The notes beneath the pieces were generated by a model. The model had not been told where the DNA came from, ran no database searches, and saw nothing but the letters and a program-made list of their open reading frames with translations. Below, in pieces: positions 46,853-50,284 of a stretch of DNA of 50,284 nt (its first letter is position 1; every line of letters begins with the position of its first letter). The stretch lies in the NCBI GenBank assembly GCA_937935075.1, contig CALGYB010000048.1, positions 1 through 50,284 of the forward strand, written 5' to 3'. Source of the DNA: an uncultured Roseiflexus sp. (GTDB lineage: Bacteria; Chloroflexota; Chloroflexia; Chloroflexales; Roseiflexaceae). The position numbers and the translations under genes were made by a program.

Positions 46853-47934
46853 ATGCGTCGCCATTCACCCTGCTCGTGATCCCCGGCGACGGTATCGGGC
46901 GCGAGGTCGTTCCGGCTGCCGTATCCGTGCTCCGGGCGACCAGTCTGCCGCTGCGGTTCGTGGAAGCCGATGCGGGCTGGGAGTGTTTCCGGCGCTGCGG
47001 TGAGGCGCTGCCTTCGCCCACGCTCGAAACCGCGCGCGCAGCGGACGCGGTATTGTTCGGCGCAGTCGCTTCGCCGAGTCACCCGGTCGCCGGATACCGC
47101 AGCCCGATTGTGCGGCTGCGCCGTGAACTTGATCTGTACGCCAATATCCGCCCGGTCTTCGCCGATCCGCCGACTGCCGACGATCCGCATGCGCGTCGGG
47201 TCGATCTGGTGGTGGTGCGCGAGAACACCGAAGGGTTGTACGCCGGGCGCGAACGGGTTGAAGACGGCGGCGCGACCGCGATTGCCGAGCGTGTCATTAC
47301 CCGGCGCGCGAGCGAACGGATCGTGCGGGTTGCGTTTGACCTGGCGCGCGCCCGCTGCGCCGCGCGCAATGCGAACGATGCGCCGCCAGCAAAGGTGACC
47401 ATTGTCCACAAAGCGAATGTGCTGCGTGAAACATGCGGGTTGTTCCGCACGGTCGCGCTGGAGGTTGCACAGGCATACCCCGACGTGCGGGCAGAGGAGA
47501 TGCTGGTCGATACCTGCGCGCTGCAACTGGCGACGCGCCCGGAACGCTTCGATGTGCTTGTCACGACCAACCTGTTTGGTGATATTCTGTCGGATGTCGC
47601 CTGTGCCTGGGGGGGCGGATTGGGGCTGGCGTCCTCGGCGAACCTGGGTGAACGGTATGCGCTGTTCGAACCGGTGCACGGCGCCGCGCCCGACATCGCG
47701 GGGAAGGGGATCGCCAATCCGCTGGCAGCCATCGGGTGCGCCGCGCTGCTGCTCGACTACCTCGCCCGACGCGCGCCACCCGACGTTGCGCCCGACATCC
47801 TTGCCTGGAGCGCACGTATCCAGCGCGCCATTCGCCACGTGCGCGCCGTCGGCCCGCATACGCCCGATCTTGGCGGCAACGCGGCCACGGCTGAAGTTAC
47901 CGAGGCGGTTATTGCACATATACTCACATCATAA
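46849..47934 (+). CDS. Homoisocitrate dehydrogenase
   Basis: A 361-residue beta-decarboxylating dehydrogenase of the isocitrate/isopropylmalate/homoisocitrate family, making 2-oxoadipate. It has LLVIPGDGIGREVVPAAV, then SPIVRLRRELDLYANIRPV (substrate loop, residues 85-103), the metal-binding stretch VVVRENTEGLYAGRE, Lys-containing VTIVHKANVLRETCG, and the DILSDVACAWGGGLGLASSANLG region. The substrate-loop pattern RRELDLYANIRP and the operon support homoisocitrate over isopropylmalate, though dual use is possible. ATG 46849 overlaps the lysU stop; the frame is open 27 codons further upstream inside lysU. Confidence 0.9.
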   Translation: MNASPFTLLVIPGDGIGREVVPAAVSVLRATSLPLRFVEADAGWECFRRCGEALPSPTLETARAADAVLFGAVASPSHPVAGYRSPIVRLRRELDLYANIRPVFADPPTADDPHARRVDLVVVRENTEGLYAGRERVEDGGATAIAERVITRRASERIVRVAFDLARARCAARNANDAPPAKVTIVHKANVLRETCGLFRTVALEVAQAYPDVRAEEMLVDTCALQLATRPERFDVLVTTNLFGDILSDVACAWGGGLGLASSANLGERYALFEPVHGAAPDIAGKGIANPLAAIGCAALLLDYLARRAPPDVAPDILAWSARIQRAIRHVRAVGPHTPDLGGNAATAEVTEAVIAHILTS

Positions 47935-47949
47935 GAAAAGGAGACGCAC

Positions 47950-48117
47950 ATGCGCGCCATATGCCCGGAATGCGAAGCCGAAATCATCCTGCCCGAAGGA
48001 ACGGTCGAAGGCGAGATTTTGACCTGCCCCGACTGCGCCGCCGAACTGGAAGTGGTCAGCATTAACCCGCCGGAACTGGCGCTTGCGCCGGAAGTTGAAG
48101 AAGACTGGGGGGAATGA
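47950..48117 (+). CDS. lysW: Amino-group carrier protein LysW
   Basis: A 55-residue carrier on which lysine precursors are built. The zinc-binding cysteines are Cys5 and Cys8 (CPEC) and Cys26 and Cys29 (CPDC). The acidic second half reads [18 protein letters not shown] and ends EDWGE; the terminal Glu55 side chain is joined to the amino group of alpha-aminoadipate by LysX. AAAAGGAG precedes the ATG. The gene lies 15 bases after the dehydrogenase and three bases before lysX, the usual lysW-lysX pairing. It is too short to be found by a length-filtered gene search. Confidence 0.96.
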   Translation: MRAICPECEAEIILPEGTVEGEILTCPDCAAELEVVSINPPELALAPEVEEDWGE

Positions 48118-48120
48118 CCT

Positions 48121-48978
48121 ATGCGAGTCGGCGTCCTCTGCTCCCGTATCCGTGTCGAGGAAAAACTGCTCTTCGCCGAATTGGAACGACGCGGCATCGC
48201 CTATGAACGTATCGACGACGATGATGTCATTTTCGACCTGAATGAAGGTCGCTACGAGTACGACGTCGTGCTCGAACGAAGCATCCACCATTCTCGCGCC
48301 CTCTACGCGCTCAAGGTCTTCAACGACGCAGGTGTGCCGACGGTCAACACCGCCTACGTCGCCGACATCTGCGGCGATAAGTTCAAGACCACTCAGGCGC
48401 TCATCCGTGCCGGCGTGCCGACGCCGCGCACCCGCATGGCATTCACTCCCGAATCGGCGCTACGTGCAATTGAAGACCTTGGCTATCCGGCGGTGCTCAA
48501 GCCTGCCATCGGTTCGTGGGGCCGCCTGATCGCCAAAGTCAACGATCGTGAGGCGGCGGAGGCGCTGCTCGAACACAAGCAGATCCTGGGGTCGTACCAC
48601 CATTCGATCTTTTATATTCAGGAATACATCCCCAAACCTCATCATCGTGACATTCGCGCGTTCGTCGTCGGCGACGAGTGCATTTGTGCGATCTACCGCG
48701 CCAGCGACCACTGGATCACCAACACCGCCCGTGGCGGGCAGGCAACCGTCTGCCCGGTGACGCCTGCCCTGGCGGATTTGTGTGTCAGCGCGGCATACGC
48801 GGTTGGCGGCGGCGTGGTGGCAATCGACGTGCTGGAGGCGCCCGACGGCAGACTGCTGGTGAACGAAGTCAACTACACGATGGAGTTCCGCAACAGCATC
48901 GCGCCGACCGGCGTAGACATTCCGGCGCGGATTATCGATTTTACGCTGGAGGTTGCGCGGAAGGGGATTGCCTTATGA
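48121..48978 (+). CDS. lysX: LysW--alpha-aminoadipate ligase LysX
   Basis: A 285-residue ATP-grasp ligase of the RimK/LysX group that attaches alpha-aminoadipate to the C-terminal Glu of LysW. It starts [21 protein letters not shown]. The ATP-grasp core has [16 protein letters not shown], the glycine-rich flap region [27 protein letters not shown], and the metal-binding end [24 protein letters not shown] resembles the substrate motif of LysX rather than ArgX, but dual use for ornithine cannot be excluded. Its stop overlaps the lysY start (ATGA). Confidence 0.95.
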   Translation: MRVGVLCSRIRVEEKLLFAELERRGIAYERIDDDDVIFDLNEGRYEYDVVLERSIHHSRALYALKVFNDAGVPTVNTAYVADICGDKFKTTQALIRAGVPTPRTRMAFTPESALRAIEDLGYPAVLKPAIGSWGRLIAKVNDREAAEALLEHKQILGSYHHSIFYIQEYIPKPHHRDIRAFVVGDECICAIYRASDHWITNTARGGQATVCPVTPALADLCVSAAYAVGGGVVAIDVLEAPDGRLLVNEVNYTMEFRNSIAPTGVDIPARIIDFTLEVARKGIAL

Positions 48979-50021
48979 GCGTGCGCGTCTCGATTGTTGG
49001 CGGCAGCGGGTATGTCGGCGGCGAGTTGCTGCGCCTGCTCCTGTTTCATCCGCAGGTCACCGTTGCGCAGGCGACTTCCGAGCGGCTGGCAGGCAAGCCG
49101 ATCACGACGGCGCACCCGAACCTGCGCGGCGTGAGTGCAGCGCGCGAACTTCAGTTCACTTCTCAGGACCGGTTGGCGCCGTGCGATGTGCTGATCCTGG
49201 CGCTGCCGCACGGTGATGCTGCGCGCGCCATCGATCGCTTCGCTGGTCTTGCGCCGAAAATTATCGACTGTTCCGCCGATTTCCGTCTACGCGATCCGAC
49301 CGTCTATGCCCGCTGGTACGGCGAGAACCACCCTGCGCCCCACTGGCTCGAACGTTTCGTCTACGGATTGCCCGAACTTCACCGTGATGCCATCCGCAGC
49401 GCCAGTTACGTCAGCGGCGTCGGGTGCAATGCAACGGCGGCCATTCTCGCGCTGCTGCCACTGGCACGCGCCGGTCTGATCGATCCGGGGCGCGATCTGA
49501 TTGTCGAGGTAAAGGTTGGCTCCTCGGAAGGGGGCGCACAACCGAACGAGGCATCGCACCACCCGGAGCGCAGCGGCGCTGTGCGCTCGTTCGCACCCGT
49601 CGGGCATCGCCATACCGCCGAAGTGATACAGGAACTTGGCGTACAGCGCGTGCATCTGTCGATCACCAGCGTCGAACTGGTGCGCGGCGCACTCGCTACG
49701 GCGCATGCGTTCGCCGGCGGACCGGTGAACGACAAAGACCTGTGGCGCGCGTTTCGCGCTACATACAGCAGCGAGCCATTCGTGCGCATCGTGCGCGAAA
49801 AACAGGGCGTTTACCGCCTGCCCGAGCCGAAGATTCTGGCGGGCAGCAATTACGCCGATGTCGGGTTTGCGGTGGACGAGGAGACCGGGCGGATTGTGTC
49901 GATCTGCGCCATCGACAATCTGATGAAAGGCGCCGCCGGAACCGCCGTGCAATGCCTGAACCTGATGTGCGGCTTCGATGAGCGGGCGGGACTGGAGTTT
50001 CCTGGATTGCACCCGGTTTGA
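48975..50021 (+). CDS. lysY: LysW-aminoadipyl phosphate reductase LysY
   Basis: A 348-residue NADPH-dependent reductase of the ArgC/LysY family, converting LysW-bound aminoadipyl phosphate to the semialdehyde. The nucleotide-binding start is [22 protein letters not shown]. The catalytic Cys151 is in [16 protein letters not shown] (LysY form; ArgC usually has PGCYPT). [11 protein letters not shown] includes the conserved His. The end [40 protein letters not shown] is typical. ATG 48975 overlaps the lysX stop; the same frame is open upstream within lysX. The kinase LysZ and the LysJ and LysK genes are not in the remaining sequence. Confidence 0.95.
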   Translation: MSVRVSIVGGSGYVGGELLRLLLFHPQVTVAQATSERLAGKPITTAHPNLRGVSAARELQFTSQDRLAPCDVLILALPHGDAARAIDRFAGLAPKIIDCSADFRLRDPTVYARWYGENHPAPHWLERFVYGLPELHRDAIRSASYVSGVGCNATAAILALLPLARAGLIDPGRDLIVEVKVGSSEGGAQPNEASHHPERSGAVRSFAPVGHRHTAEVIQELGVQRVHLSITSVELVRGALATAHAFAGGPVNDKDLWRAFRATYSSEPFVRIVREKQGVYRLPEPKILAGSNYADVGFAVDEETGRIVSICAIDNLMKGAAGTAVQCLNLMCGFDERAGLEFPGLHPV

Positions 50022-50024
50022 GGC

Positions 50025-50284
50025 GACCGGCACCGCGCTGGCGCAGCCCAATGCCCAGGCGGTTGCCAGGGAACCAGGAGACCGGCACCGCGCTGGCGCA
50101 GCCCAATACCCAGGCGGTTGCCAGGGAACCAGGAGACCGGCACCGCGCTGGCGCAGCCCAAGGTCAGGCGGTTGGCAGGGATGGCGAGCGCTGGCGGCGC
50201 CTGCGGGCGCCCCCCGGTGGTGACGGTCACCTGGGGCGCAGCCCAATGCCCAGGCGGTTGCCAGGGAACCAGGAGACCGTCACC
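50025..50284. repeat. 55-base tandem repeats at the end of the lysine gene group
   Basis: Units start at 50025, 50080 and 50135 (GACCGGCACCGCGCTGGCGC, then AGCCCAA, CCCAGGCGGTTGCCAGGG, AACCAGGAG), exactly 55 bases apart. The third unit degenerates after about 30 bases into GC-rich sequence, and part of the unit returns at about 50232-50275. The array begins four bases after the lysY stop and runs to the window edge. Confidence 0.9.

Noticed and set aside
50025-50284. CRISPR array
   Set aside because: The 55-base units repeat end to end with no variable spacers.

Overview
The window is high-GC DNA from what is most probably a filamentous anoxygenic phototroph of the Chloroflexota, close to Roseiflexus. 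This is inferred from gene content and was not tested by a search. The supporting genes are a LysW-type (alpha-aminoadipate) lysine cluster, a DUF512 protein close to der, a CrtI-type carotenoid desaturase and a DUF1800/DUF1501 pair. Intergenic DNA is full of short palindromes and direct repeats. I see no rRNA, tRNA, CRISPR array, prophage or complete insertion sequence.

Layout, 1-16 kb: a decayed Uma2-family gene; ygfZ; an isoprenylcysteine-methyltransferase-like membrane protein; mutS and uvrB, divergently transcribed from a shared repeat-rich spacer; an NAD-malic enzyme; then DUF512 radical-SAM protein, GAF-GAF-HD-GYP protein and der in one direction, followed by a convergent FHA-domain gene.

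Layout, 16-34 kb: a radical-SAM-like (AmrS-type) gene that has lost its cluster cysteines, divergent from lepB and a glycosyltransferase; a secreted protein overlapping tail-to-tail with a GH-A type glycosidase that is coupled to an orphan DNA methyltransferase; an L,D-transpeptidase behind a near-consensus promoter; a frameshifted membrane protein; a pseudokinase-WD40 receptor-like protein; a CrtI-like desaturase; a thioredoxin-fold protein and a YjbQ protein; and the DUF1800/DUF1501 pair.

Layout, 34-40 kb: a compact leftward operon ftsY, LysW-like zinc protein, lipoprotein, glnA, FecR-like membrane protein, acpS, Coa1-like protein. It links protein targeting, ammonia assimilation and acyl-carrier activation. 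The LysW paralogue in it is unexplained.

Layout, 40-50 kb: a small lipoprotein, a lower-GC coiled-coil/NYN nuclease gene flanked by dispersed repeat modules, peptide deformylase, and then the lysine operon: homoaconitase large subunit, a Cys/Met-metabolism PLP enzyme, homoaconitase small subunit, homoisocitrate dehydrogenase, lysW, lysX and lysY. These enzymes carry homocitrate to 2-oxoadipate and then LysW-bound aminoadipate to its semialdehyde. Homocitrate synthase, LysZ, LysJ and LysK are not in the window. The most notable find is in front of this operon. A good sigma-70-type promoter is followed by a 20-codon leader peptide with four lysine codons, a competing antiterminator and an intrinsic terminator just before the first gene. 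This is the layout of ribosome-mediated attenuation by lysine supply.
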